From Pseudo-nitzschia pungens (taxonomy: Eukaryota; Bacillariophyta; Bacillariophyceae; Bacillariales; Bacillariaceae): 64,000 nt of DNA. Position numbers and translations under genes: made by a program. Positions 22,621 to 33,775 of this stretch are shown piece by piece. The stretch covers positions 744,001-808,000 of the forward strand of contig CM074766.1 of the NCBI GenBank assembly GCA_037355855.1. Reading direction: 5' to 3'. Numbering within the stretch: the first letter of the stretch is position 1; each line of letters begins with the position of its first letter. The notes under the pieces were generated by a model. The model had not been told where the DNA came from and searched no databases. It saw only the letters and a list, made by a program, of their open reading frames with translations.

Positions 22621-23130
22621 CAATTGTAGCGAACAATTGGCGTCGACTTAGCGCGCTGAATCAAATCGTTCTTCCGTACACGTAGTTGTCACACCTTCCT
22701 TATGCAGCATGTCTGGAGACCGAGCTTTTCGGACTGTATGTTACTGTATTCATTACAGTACCTTATTTATTCTTTCAGTATCGCTTATTGTGAAATGAAG
22801 GTGATACTGACTTCGGAAAACAATTTAAGCCTCTCTCATACTTTACGATCAAAACAATGATCACGAACCATTAAGAACTCAAAGTTAGCTGTAATGATCC
22901 GCCAATAAGAAATTCAACAATGTTCAAGAAGCGAAGACGTTTCATTCCCAAAATCTAGTCATCGTTATGAACAATACAACCAGCATTCTCGTTTAAAAAT
23001 TATTGTCTTGATTCACCCATTAAAAAAATCAGGAATTCACTTTTAAAAGAAGTTGAAACTATTTTTTGTAATGATGCGCTTTAACAAACTTTACGAGAAA
23101 ATAATACAAGTAATCTTACCGTAAACCTTA

Positions 23131-23221
23131 CTACAAAATTCCTATCAGCTGTCCCCCAGTTCTACATCCCCAACTACTCATTTCTACGGAAGCCGGGGGA
23201 CAGCTGATAGGAATTCCGTAG
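23131..23221. mobile_element. 91-bp foldback (MITE-like) element, copy 2
   Basis: It starts CTACAAAATTCC and ends GGAATTCCGTAG, with arms CTATCAGCTGTCCCCC and GGGGGACAGCTGATAG. It is flanked by TA on both sides (23129-23130, 23222-23223). Its loop is the reverse complement of the loop in copies 1 and 3 (CTACTCATTTCTACGG versus GTAGAAATTAGTA), so it sits in the opposite orientation. Confidence 0.85.
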
Positions 23222-23723
23222 TAGGAGTAAGGTTACTCGTACGATACGAATTTTAGATTGATTGAGAACACATCATACTTCTGTGTTTTCAAAAAAAAAT
23301 GTAAGCTATCGTGTAGGAAGTAGAAAATGGCCTGTATGAAAAAAACAATACTGCGAAGTAAACCTTACGTAATACGAAGTATGAATATTAGTCATCAGTC
23401 ATTAGTCATGCTATTGTGATCTCTCCAGAGAGGGAGTATTAACCTTACCAGTAATCTTACTCGTACTGTAGGGTCCGAAGTAAAGTAAAGTTTACTATCA
23501 ATGAAAGTGAGACTGAGTTAAAAAAGAATTGGAGATATTCGTAGTATTGCCTTTTTAGTACGATTTACGGTCGTCGCACCGAAAGAAAAAAAAAAAAAAT
23601 ACTAGGACGGTAAGGTCTTAAATACTAGTACTAGATAAGAAGTAATGTTACTAAGTACTAATAATCGGTAACCTTAGCTAAGGTCCTTACAAAATTGTTT
23701 TTCATTCCGTTTTAATCCACATA

Positions 23724-23814
23724 CTACAAAATTCCTAACAGCTGTCCTCAAGTCCACGTAGAAATTAGTACATAGGCGCGTAGAACCAACGGACAGCTGT
23801 TAGGAATTTTGCAG
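23724..23814. mobile_element. 91-bp foldback (MITE-like) element, copy 3
   Basis: It starts CTACAAAATTCC and ends GGAATTTTGCAG, with TA at 23722-23723 and 23815-23816. The arms read CTAACAGCTGTCC and GGACAGCTGTTAG. Relative to copies 1 and 2, both arms changed (T to A on one side, A to T on the other), so pairing is kept. The loop contains GTAGAAATTAGTA as in copy 1. Confidence 0.85.
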
Positions 23815-25351
23815 TAACAACATTACTGCTGAAAGGAAGAATCTCTATTGGAGGTAAGGATTTTATGACGTCGAGCCGGGTCTTGTATGTGAACGAACGC
23901 ACTCTTCATTGGGTGTTGTCGCGTTGTCTGTGTCAGGACGGTGTGCGAGTGCCAGTAGGCAGCAATTATTCCAGAATTATTGAAATCCAGTACGAATATC
24001 TACCATACGTTCCTGTAGTGCGGTGTTGTATTGTTGAATCGCTGATGGTATGTTATAGTACTAGTAGTCGGACACTGTGTTCGTGAGGTGGTTATCAACA
24101 TTGATGGAAACGATGAAGAAGGACTACTACTACTAGTAGTACCCACCAGTACGACACGTGAAGCAGGGAACATATATTCTTACTAGAATGGATTGCCAAT
24201 CAAAATATCATGGTGGTAAGTACGTACCGTGAGTGTATGTGCAGACCATGCAGATAGTGATTTGTCTTGTCGTCTTTCGAGTCCGGACTCATTCTTACTC
24301 ATTGAGCTCCAAACAACCAATTGAAAATACATTTTTGCTCACATACAATCACAACTCCATTTTTTACGCATATTCAGAGGTGGCTTTAGTGCGGTAACCT
24401 TACTATTCGCATGCTTGCGATAGAATTTCCTTTGCCGCAATCAAAATTAAAAATCTTGCTTCATGTCCTCACTTGGGAGGGCACCCAAATGACCCAAATT
24501 CGTACCGTACCCCACAATAAACTGTGATAGGGTGTTCTTTTTCTCGCAGTGGTACGATTAACCTTACTACAAGAAGCAAAAATTCAAATACGGTAACCTT
24601 ACGTCCGTAGTACGAAGTACGTAGTAAATCTTATGAATTACGTAGTACGAAGTAAGGTTTACTTCGTATGATGTAAGGTTACGAAGTAATACGTTCCACA
24701 AGCAGTAGTACGGTTATCTGGTACTTCGTACGAAGCACGAACTTCGTAATTAATAAACCTTACTCTTATTTTTGTTGTGAGAAGCGACGAAGTACACTTT
24801 TCCATTTTGTGACTCATGACCCACCATTTTCATAATGGTAAGTAGTAACGGATAACCTTACTTGTATGGCCTACCAGGACAACTCTATTGAATACGTAGT
24901 ACCACATACGAGTAAGTTTGACAACGACTTTTCCGACTGAAACTCTGATGATCAGTGAGGTTGAGATAACCTTTTAAACGGTCGCGACCATGTTTTAAAA
25001 TCCTTTCTTGGACCAAAAATATCTTTACTATCGTAAATTTAATTGCAGAGTGCGGAGTTGTAATTTGCTGTGGTAACTGGATTTCAGCGGATTGATTCTG
25101 TCTTTCCCGTCTTCGATGCTAATAGTTGGCTTGTACCGGTACCGGTACGATTACCCGTACTAGTAACGTACAACTCGGCAACAAACTGATACCGTAACTT
25201 ACCGTATTTCTCTTTACACCTTACACATGATGTTGAATTCTAGTCTGTTTTGTCCCTTGAGAATAACAAAACGGTCCAGTTTCCGATCTCTCGAGTCGTC
25301 TCCTTTTCTAGCTCCTTCCAAGTATTGTTGTTTGTACCAGTGAGCGGTGCA

Positions 25352-27918
25352 ATGCCGTCGAAGTATCATTCTGTCGTATTGAATTATTCTGAAAAGTTCG
25401 CGGACGCCAGGGCAGGGTTTTTCGAAAGGATAGGCTTCCGTCTCGATTTCGCTTCACCTGTCCACCAAACCGGGCAACCGTGAGTTCATCCCTAGGATCT
25501 TCATCAGCATATCCGAACGAGCTTGAGAAGTTTTCCGCTTATACGCTGCCCTGGAGCGCATGCACAATCGAGTTGGCGCTGGCTTTGACTCAATCCCTTA
25601 AAATATTGCAGTGTTTCCTCAGGGATCCGAAAGGATATCGGGATAGCTTCGACCCATTTGGTTTGAAGTGCGAACGTGATTTTTTATCGAACCCAATCAA
25701 AATCATGGCCGATCGCAATGAACGTCATTTCTTGGAATTCTATACTCCCACCCGCTTTCGTCAGCGACGAGAAGTGCAAGGCGAATTTCAGCACAGAAAT
25801 GCAAAGCTTTGCGATAAGGAAAACCCGCCTGGCATATCGAGAGGGAAAGGAGAAATAAGTGAACATTCTCAAAGACTCCGACTTTTCACTAGGTCTGCCA
25901 ACAAACTAGATGCTTTTCATGGTACCAATCATTTCGAAACCACCGCTCGTGATCTTGAAAATATCCACTGTGAAGCAACAGCTTGGACCAAACTGAAATC
26001 ATCATCTGGAGTTAGTGAATACACATCGCCTCGGGAGAATTCCTCAAAGGTGCATCGTGCATTGCTTTCAGTCGACGACGCAATTGGGATCATCGCAAGT
26101 CCATCTTATACTTCCCCATCAACACGAACCACCAACTTTCTTCTGAAGGACTATCGTTCAAAGCAATCCTTACTGTCGTCGTCGAAGACACGGGTCTCGT
26201 CGTTTTCATCTCCTATACCAGGAGGCCTTCGACTTAGGTCACCATCGTTTTGGAAATTCGGAAAGATAGAGAACAATAGAGATAGCGACGAGAGAAACCA
26301 AGAACATCCAGACTTGAATTTGATCCTGCCTACAATAAGTACAGCGGAAACTAATGCCTCCCCAAATGCAATCGCTACATTGACAAGCACGGAAGGTACG
26401 AACAACAATGCTTTGCAAACTACATCATCTCCTCTCAATGCCGAATCTACGGCACCGAAGCACAAAAATCTGTGGTCACCACCTGGTACCAGTCGCATCT
26501 TGCGGAAGTATCGCCAACGCGCACATGAACGAGAGCTGAAACAACATTCATATTCACCCCCCTTTCAATCTCCTCGATCAGAAGGGACTCTGACGACACC
26601 GAAAACAACCAGACGGATAAGACATCGTCTATTAGATTTGGGAGCGAGACGATGCCGCAATGATCGTCGCATCCTGCAATCTCGAACATTCGCGAATGAT
26701 GAAATCGCAGATCATGCGACAGAAACTGTGATTACTGCGCAGAACACTAAAACCAACAAAGATATCAAGACATATTCTGTCGATGACGATCGCAGCTTGC
26801 TATCTCCTTCCGCCGCCAATCGACCGCAGCTCGATTTTGAGTCTCAACGGCACTCACGCGATCATGCAAAACATGCGACTCCCAATCTGAAAGATGCAGA
26901 GAACGACAAAGCTTTGGGCAGCACAGCACAAACGAAGTCGACTGAAGAAAAAAAGGGCAACGCTTATCGGGTCGATCAAGATGTTTCTGAAGACCTCGAT
27001 GGACTCAACGCACATCGAGATACGCTGCCTTCTCATTCAAGTAAACTTGCAATAGACCCTTTTTCATTCGCCACGGGCGAAACAGCAATCGCTGAATTGT
27101 CCTTGGAAGAGCTCAATGAACGCGATATCCAAGACGGAGTCTTACCTGAACGACCACCTATTAAGACTGAAGGCGATGTATTGAAAGACACTGCCACTAC
27201 AGAAAATCTGCCCAAAGATGTATCACCATCGACACAGTCTAGTTGCATCAAGAATGAGGGAAATGGAATCTTTCGATTCACCCAAAGTGCAACAAACGTT
27301 CGTCGAAAATCCTTGGCTGCTGCGGCAAAAGCTGTCTCGGCCGCCGAAATGGTAATTTCATGCAATATTCCAAGCGACTCAAAGTTTCTACCAGAGCCAC
27401 CTTCTTCTTCGGTTCCTCCATCACCCCGGCACCAATCACGACAAAGTGAGCAAGAAACAGTTGCAAGCGACACGCCATCGTCGAAAAGCTCACTCCAATC
27501 AATCTTGGATACACTGAATTGTGGAGGAGAAAGTGGCCGGTACTCGGTAGATTCACCGGAGAGCAGGGATGCAAATATAAATATAGTTTCCAGGTGTAGT
27601 GATTGTGTCAATCCTATGGCATCCACACTCATGAAGATGTGGAGGGAAGAAGAGAAAGGTGAATCGGGAATATTAACGCAAGACGGCGAGAACCAACTTC
27701 AGTCTAATGGGAAGGGAAAGAAGCAGGTTGATGATGATGATAATAGCAACACAGCAGGTTGGACAAGTCCCCCTCGAAAAGCCTTCTCGTCAGATCTGAC
27801 TCTTGTTTATGGATTGGAAAGAGTCGAAAACTTGACCCTAGCGCGTCCAAGACCACTTTTGGCAACACAATCACATCCTCCTCTGAGACCCCTTACATGT
27901 TATCAATCGAACGAGTGA
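25352..27918 (+). CDS. Hypothetical disordered Ser-rich protein
   Basis: The model joins 25352-25479 and 25623-27918 (807 aa) across a 143-bp intron (GTGAGT...TTTCCTCAG, with a good pyrimidine tract) in phase 2. The first exon starts at an ATG and encodes a compact segment (KFADARAGFFERIGFRLDFASP). The rest is rich in Ser, Thr, Asn, Arg and Glu with little hydrophobic content, typical of intrinsic disorder. Short conserved-looking patches are NERHFLEFYTPTRFRQRRE, SRILRKYRQRAHERELKQ and RRIRHRLLDLGARRCRNDR. No domain is recognised. A simpler alternative is a single exon from the ATG at 25705 (737 aa). Nuclear or cytoskeletal roles would be guesses. Confidence 0.7.
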
Positions 27919-28777
27919 AGTTGTTGTTTTAGTTGGAAAAGACCCTCTACATGTTGCCCAGGGGACTTCTGAAACTGTATAGTAGTTTGCGCAAATATGT
28001 AAATTCATGTCAAGGTGTTGCCTCTATTTTGTAGTAGCATTGCATTTCGTTCATCCAGTCAATATTGCAGGTTTCTTTATCGGTATCATGGAATTTAGTA
28101 AAAATTATAGAGATCATTGATAGAAAAGATGCCAGCCTTTATTCGCTTCCAAATCAAATTACCACCTTAAAATTTATATGGCATTTTCTTGTCTTCATTA
28201 ATCGATATCAATTATATTCATTTTAATATCATATATATGAATAGTTTAATTGCGACATTTTTGATGCTTTAAAGTCGAAGGATTGTCAGAGAAAGACGTT
28301 GCGCATGAATAACAGTTATCTCAAAATAATGAAGAGAATGGATTATTTGTTGTGTGCATGATGCCCTGTAAAATAACTCCTCTTGCTTACTCTGACGCAA
28401 TACAAAACGAGTCCGATCTATATTGGATGTGGAATCCCAGGGGGTGTCAGATGAAATCAGATTCAATCCAAGTGGACCTAAGGTTAAAAGTACTCGTACT
28501 CATACATTCTAATTCTGTTAATAGGATTCGAGATGAGATGGGGATACAGCACAAAAAATAGACTGACTGACCTAATGGGTCACCATAAATAATATTATGA
28601 ACATCATGTCACACCCAAAATAACCTCACCTTTTACGGCACGTGTTCATAATTGTTTTTCTGGTTTTCATTCGCAGTGCTGCATATCAATGTGTCTGGTG
28701 GCTCAATCAATCTCAAGCGTTTGAACTTTGAATCCTTCAAGATCGATTTTTAAAAGGTAAGTACGGTACGATACGTA
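27919..28777. other. Spacer up to the DNA transposon
   Basis: AT-rich sequence following the stop of the disordered-protein gene. The ATG-lacking or short frames at 28269-28561 have no motif. A GGTAAGTACGGTACG string lies immediately before the transposon end. Confidence 0.45.
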
Positions 28778-28801
28778 AGAGTTTAGTGGCTAACTCGACC
28801 G
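28778..28801. repeat. Left terminal inverted repeat of the pogo-like element
   Basis: Reads AGAGTTTAGTGG then CTAACTCGACCG. Its inverted partner is at 32606-32629, with 22 of 24 positions matching. Confidence 0.85.
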
Positions 28802-29061
28802 AGACACCGTACACCTCAGTACATTTTCTACACGTGCGTCAGCCGGTCAAGTTCGAACTAAATACCCTAAAAACAACCAAATGTCTCTGCGTCTGTCTGC
28901 CCACCGTAATTTCGATCGATAGAGGTTCGAAATCTCCGAGTTGACGTTTTGCTCACTTTTTTTTGCTCTGATCTTCTATTTGCAACAATAATAAAGGCAT
29001 GTCTCTCTGTAACAAATAAATCACTTTAAACCACTAATAGCATTAACAACAAGCGCTCGCG

Positions 29062-31818
29062 CTACTCCTCACAAGGATACTTCTCTCTCATGCCCTCTAG
29101 CGTTTCGATTTGCTCTGTGGACAGGTGTGCCTTTGCAATCTCCATCTTCTCGTTCGTGATAGCTTTTGCTGAGTTTGCTAACTTTCCAAGATTCTCTGCA
29201 ATCTTCTTTCCAACCTCTGTATCCTTAATTGTAATATCCTCTTGCTGTAACTCCTTCAGTACAGCATCATCCTCTTCAGTCCAGCAAGGAACTCCTCCAA
29301 CTGGAGGATCATCTTTCACTGCTACTATTGCACTCAGTATCTCCTCTTTCTTCAGACCTGTAGCCTTTTTCCCGAGCTTCAACTCGTAAATTTTTTTCAT
29401 GTCGTTCACCCGCAGCTTTGCCAAATCGCCGCTGCATGACTGAATTAGCGCTTTACATTCCGTTTCCTTCCTCGCATACACCTCCGCCCGAGCCTTTGCG
29501 GATTCCATTTCTTCGATCTCTTTTTTGCGACGTGCTCGTTCGTCTGCTATGTGTTGATCGTGGCAGTTGTACGGTCTCCCGCCTAGAACGATGTACTTCT
29601 TTCCTGCCGTATTTGCCTTTGCAATCGCGTCTTGGATTGCGCGTGCCGTAGTTGCTTCCGATCTCGTAACTCGTTGCTGAATCCGCGGTGCTTGCTTACG
29701 AAATACGTCTCCGTCGAATCCTAAATCGATCAGCGTTTCGACCGCCGCAGTGTTTCGACGTTCGAGCTCCAGTAGCTCCACCGTTGCTGGATCCTTTGCT
29801 TTGTCTATATTTCCGTTTGGCAAAATCATCAGCTGGTGAACGACGTTACGATCTCCGAGACACTTTCGTGTGAAGGGACTAATTCCAACCTTCTTCCAAA
29901 AAGATTTCGATGTCGCTGGAGAAAAGGCTGCGTCAAACGCAGACTCTAATCTCGTATTCGTTCCAAACACCAATACTGGATAATCACTTGCGCGCAGCGA
30001 CGAGTGTTCCAAAGAGCGGATTGCATGAAGCGTCGTCCTGTTCTGGCGGAAGGCCGTCTTGAAGGGACTGTAGCTCCAGTCTGTAACTTGCGTGACGTGA
30101 GTTGTGTTCGGCACTCCTGGTAATAGTAGCACACCGTTTACACTCAGTTCCTGCAGGAGCCTTTTATCGAGACGTCCAGGACCCGAATCCACAATTAGCA
30201 AGACCCATTTTCCGTTTGCTGGCTGTACGTCTGGGTACAACGGAAGCAGGCTTGTAAGAACGTACTTTCGGAACTCGTTGCTGTCCATTCCGGCGTTGGC
30301 GTTGCAGTTGGCTGTGTGTGCCCGTCTAGTGATTTTTCCGAAGCCCCATATTCCTCTGCAGGTGCCTGCGCGACTGAGTTCAGCAGCAAAGCTACTGGAG
30401 ATTCGTTTGCTCTCTTCCGTTGTTGCGTTGCTCTTGAGTTGAAAGTGTACTGGAATAGGTTCTCCAGCGGCGGTACTTCCTCCTATCATCGTACAGCGTG
30501 AGCTACTTTTGTAAGCCTTCGATGCTCCCTTTGGCAGACTCGAACTCCGTGGACTATATTCCGTTACTGGACGTCCCCCAGCGCGAGTGCATGTCCCGTC
30601 GAGCGTTAGTCCAGTCTCGTCAACATTCAGAATACGGTGCAACTGACCGTCATTAAATACAAGCTCCCCCTCGTGACCATTGAACTTCTCCGTCTCCGAA
30701 GGCAACCGAGCGAAGCCCTTTTCAATTAACAGCGATTTTAAGTTGCTAAACCACTCGTTAATCAGGTTATATGTAGTCCACGTTGCTCTCCTCTCCTCCA
30801 GCTGCAAGTTGCTCTTAGTCACTTCAACGCTATCAGCAAACCGGGGTTGCAAGCGCCTGTAAAGACTATTGAAATCTTTCAAAGAACAAGGACCCCTTGA
30901 AAGGCATGCTCTTAAGTCATCCACAGCCTTCTTCCGAGTGGGTTTCTCTCTCATTCCAGCAGAGCAAAGAAGAAAGGAAGTCTCCATAGCTGTAACCAGC
31001 GCCTCCTCTAGTTCCTCTGGAATAGTTGATGGCCTCCCCGGGCCTCTGGTGGACAAGCCTTTGTTCTTTTGGGTCAAGCGCCCTTTCAAAGTATTCATCT
31101 TAATATCAGTTCCATTCATTCTGTTCACTCTGTGGCATGCCTCCTTCAGCGAGATATGCTTTGATCCAGGTTGCTCCTTGTAGATCTTTTCTGCAGCAAG
31201 ATAAGACTCTTCTGACTTCTGCTTCTTTTTGTATTTCATGTTCATGTCATACATCAACTGGGTATGGTTTCTCCTAGGCCTCTTCTTGTTCATTTTCACT
31301 GGTTCCATATCCTCTGTCTCGCTGGCGACGCTGCCGTGCTCGTCGCCGCCGTCGTTGTCGGTGTTGTTTGTTCTCTTGTTGCCACTACTGCTGCTGGGTG
31401 TCGTGGTTGAACTGTTGTTTTGGCTTTTGCAGTTTTGGCAGAAACTTTTTTCACACTCCTCCTTGGATGGACCCGATGGAGACTCAACAGCAGACGCCAT
31501 AGGAGACATCGACGGCGGTTTAGTGGCTATCGAAATCGACGTTGGAAAAGTCTCCTCTTTAATATACTTGGTCCGGAGTCTAAGCACTCTTTTCCGGAGA
31601 GACTTGTTGCCACACTCTTCTTCACTGAATCCAAACATTTTCATTGCTTCAGCCGCAGTCACCCGATACTTCTGATTAAACCTGTAAATATTAGCCAGAT
31701 ATCTTGCGGCTACATCAGTTCTCTCGCATATAGGTAGCGCGTGCCCATTCTTGAAGGATCCAACAGGCGCTGTACCCCGTGTGGGGAGGGGAGGAGTCTT
31801 GTTGTTATTTTCTTCCAT
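29062..31818 (-). CDS. Pogo-like DDE transposase
   Basis: A single 918-aa frame from an ATG at 31818. The N-terminal third holds two helical DNA-binding-like segments: YRVTAAEAMKMFGFSEEE near residue 50, and a second around HISLKEACHRVNRMNGTD followed by GRPSTIPEELE. The catalytic core shows LNVDETGLTL (first Asp, residue about 398), LLIVDSGPGRLDKRL (second Asp, about 542) and PNTTHVTQVTDW (third Asp, 35 residues after the second). The TT..Q..D block is the usual DDE_1 ending. The C-terminus is charged and coiled-coil-like (ERARRKKEIEEMESAKAR). It would cut and join transposon ends in the nucleus. No stop or frameshift is seen, so it may be functional. Confidence 0.9.
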   Translation of the reverse strand: MEENNNKTPPLPTRGTAPVGSFKNGHALPICERTDVAARYLANIYRFNQKYRVTAAEAMKMFGFSEEECGNKSLRKRVLRLRTKYIKEETFPTSISIATKPPSMSPMASAVESPSGPSKEECEKSFCQNCKSQNNSSTTTPSSSSGNKRTNNTDNDGGDEHGSVASETEDMEPVKMNKKRPRRNHTQLMYDMNMKYKKKQKSEESYLAAEKIYKEQPGSKHISLKEACHRVNRMNGTDIKMNTLKGRLTQKNKGLSTRGPGRPSTIPEELEEALVTAMETSFLLCSAGMREKPTRKKAVDDLRACLSRGPCSLKDFNSLYRRLQPRFADSVEVTKSNLQLEERRATWTTYNLINEWFSNLKSLLIEKGFARLPSETEKFNGHEGELVFNDGQLHRILNVDETGLTLDGTCTRAGGRPVTEYSPRSSSLPKGASKAYKSSSRCTMIGGSTAAGEPIPVHFQLKSNATTEESKRISSSFAAELSRAGTCRGIWGFGKITRRAHTANCNANAGMDSNEFRKYVLTSLLPLYPDVQPANGKWVLLIVDSGPGRLDKRLLQELSVNGVLLLPGVPNTTHVTQVTDWSYSPFKTAFRQNRTTLHAIRSLEHSSLRASDYPVLVFGTNTRLESAFDAAFSPATSKSFWKKVGISPFTRKCLGDRNVVHQLMILPNGNIDKAKDPATVELLELERRNTAAVETLIDLGFDGDVFRKQAPRIQQRVTRSEATTARAIQDAIAKANTAGKKYIVLGGRPYNCHDQHIADERARRKKEIEEMESAKARAEVYARKETECKALIQSCSGDLAKLRVNDMKKIYELKLGKKATGLKKEEILSAIVAVKDDPPVGGVPCWTEEDDAVLKELQQEDITIKDTEVGKKIAENLGKLANSAKAITNEKMEIAKAHLSTEQIETLEGMREKYPCEE

Positions 31819-31833
31819 TTTTTGCTTGGTCAG

Positions 31834-32290
31834 TGTACAGTTCGAATCTCAAGAACGGGTCCTCCAATCAATCCGCAACTTGGAGGGGTTGTCCTTCTTT
31901 ATATAATAGAGCTATTCGAAGCGTTCCGGTTTGAATCCGTGGAGAGGGGACCGAGTTATTAATTTTCGCCGTACTTGGACCGGTTTTTGCTTGTACTTCT
32001 TTAGGGGGTGTGTGCTCACTGTACAGTTCGAATCTCAAAACCGACGCGTCCAATCGATCCGCAAATTGGAGACCTTGTCTATCTTTATGTAATAGAGGGA
32101 TCCAAAGTGGTCTCGTTCGAATCGGTGGTGCGGGGACTGAGATATTAATTTTCGCCGTTATTTGGACGGAGGAAGTTTTCGGACCCAAAAAAAGACGCGA
32201 TTTTTGCTGCTGCTTGGACGCTTCGATTCTCCGAACCACAAGGCCCAATCGATCCGCAACTTCAAGAGCGTATTGCTTTAATAGTAAAGA
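31834..32290. repeat. Subterminal direct repeats in the pogo-like element
   Basis: Two related units of about 186 and 195 bp start at 31834 and 32020, with a partial third from about 32215. Shared words include TTCGAATCTCAA, CCAATCGATCCGCAA, TATTAATTTTCGCCGT and TTGGACGG. They lie between the transposase start codon and the right TIR. They could be transposase-binding or promoter sequence. Confidence 0.75.
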
Positions 32291-32605
32291 TGGAGACGCT
32301 GTAGTATCAGAATTAAGCTGGCGTTGGTTATGGAGATAGGGGGGGGGGGACAGGTCTAGTGTTGTGGTTGTTGCAATAGAGTTGTTTTTTCGAGTTTTTT
32401 GACCTTTTTTTGTGGCCCGGTGTAAGAAACGGTCAGGCGCGCAATAATAAGCTTATTGGGTATCATTGGAAAGCTTGTTGCGACCTTGCCATTTCAGTCA
32501 TCGGGTATAAATTAGTGTCCAATGTGATGTCTTGGAGTGGTTACAGTTAGACGAAACAGTGGAGCGTTCGTTGTTGCTCTGGCTCATGACCTGTCCCTGG
32601 AAACC

Positions 32606-32629
32606 CGGTCAAGTTAGCCACTAAACCCT
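32606..32629. repeat. Right terminal inverted repeat of the pogo-like element
   Basis: Reads, on the minus strand, AGGGTTTAGTGG then CTAACTTGACCG, matching the left end at 28778-28801 except at positions 3 and 16. Confidence 0.85.
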
Positions 32630-33775
32630 TACCGTACCTAAAGTACGGTACGAGCTTTCGTACGTAGCCAAAACGACAATTTTGTTATTGTGATGAGAGC
32701 ACGGTAATCTTACGGTTACCAGTGCAGGTAATGAGATCAACAAAAGAAATACGAAGTAGTTGTAAGTACGTGCTGTAGATGTGAGTGGTCTCCGATGACG
32801 AATGAATCCGAAAGAAATCAAAATTGCCCTTCGTGAGCACTATTACTGTACTGTAAAAAATGAAAGATTAAATAGTACTTCGTATTCAAAAAGATTTCTT
32901 AGTCTCTACTCTTTTTTTCTGTCGTAGGTCTCATTTTCCTTGTTCTGTAGAAAATAATCACAATGTGTCAGTAAAAAACTTTTATCTATTAGATTCTTCT
33001 GTTGTACTTATGCTTGTATTACAATTAATAAGATTTTTTGTCCTCATTATTTGGAACCGCTACGAATGTTGGAGATAGAATTCCAATAAAATAATCTATA
33101 AATGATTTTATCCGAGGGTAAACATCAGGCTTGTGAAGTAAAAGTGTCATTCTTACCTTTCACATTGCAATAACATTTCCCATCCCCTTTCATCGAACAG
33201 TAGAAAGATTCCAAGATTCTCAGAAGTGCAATAAGTAGCACAAATATCAATAGACGAAGTACTTCTGAGAACATGCTTTTATAATATTATTTTATGATTG
33301 CCTCGTAATTTTTCCCCGATTCCATCTATTATACGTGCCAATTCTATTGTCCATATGAAGAAAGTTACTTCTTTTGTAAAATATAATGTCAATGACTCGT
33401 ATTTTCCCATATTTCAAAAAAAGAATTTCCGCTCCCCTGTTGAGGCGAAATAGCAAGCGGGAACGGAAAACATTGCTTGGGCAAATAGCCTTCCACTGTA
33501 AATTAATGTCAACGATTTTACCCATCGTCACTATCAATACCAGTCAAAAGAGAACACAACAAAAGCCCTACGGTCCGAGGAAAGTGACAAAGTGAACAAC
33601 TAAAGAAATTGAGAAGGTGCATGCAGATGCATGAAACGTCGTAACACAAAACCACAGCGATTTCGATTCTCAATCCTCTGTTCGGTTGGATCCTTTCCTA
33701 TTTGACCGACAAGCAGAACTCTTCGAGAAACTCAACAAAATCTCGAAATCATCCATTCCGAAAAACAACGCAATC
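32630..33775. other. Spacer upstream of the HMG-box gene
   Basis: AT-rich with no supported gene. A frame in phase with the HMG-box gene is open from about 33635 but has no ATG before 33776. A non-coding leader or an unseen first exon is possible; CCACAG at 33652-33657 is a candidate acceptor. Confidence 0.45.

Larger units (their letters stand above)
22624..25351. other. Long AT-rich spacer dense in GTAAGGTTAC and GTAC words
   Basis: No gene is supported in 2.7 kb. It carries two foldback elements (listed separately). AACCTTAC/GTAAGGTT words occur near 23125, 23230, 23363, 23443, 24398, 24560, 24595, 24655, 24673, 24765 and 24857. Also present are GTACGAAGTACGTAGT strings around 24610-24730 and an A-run at 23587. 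Confidence 0.5.
28778..32629 (-). mobile_element. Complete pogo-like (Tc1/mariner superfamily) DNA transposon
   Basis: A 3852-bp element with 24-bp terminal inverted repeats that differ at two positions, flanked by TA on each side (28776-28777 and 32630-32631). Inside is one long intact transposase gene on the minus strand, starting near the right end, and direct repeats between the gene and the right end. The TA duplication and DD35D catalytic spacing fit the pogo/Tc1/mariner group. The intact gene and near-identical ends suggest a fairly recent arrival. Confidence 0.85.
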
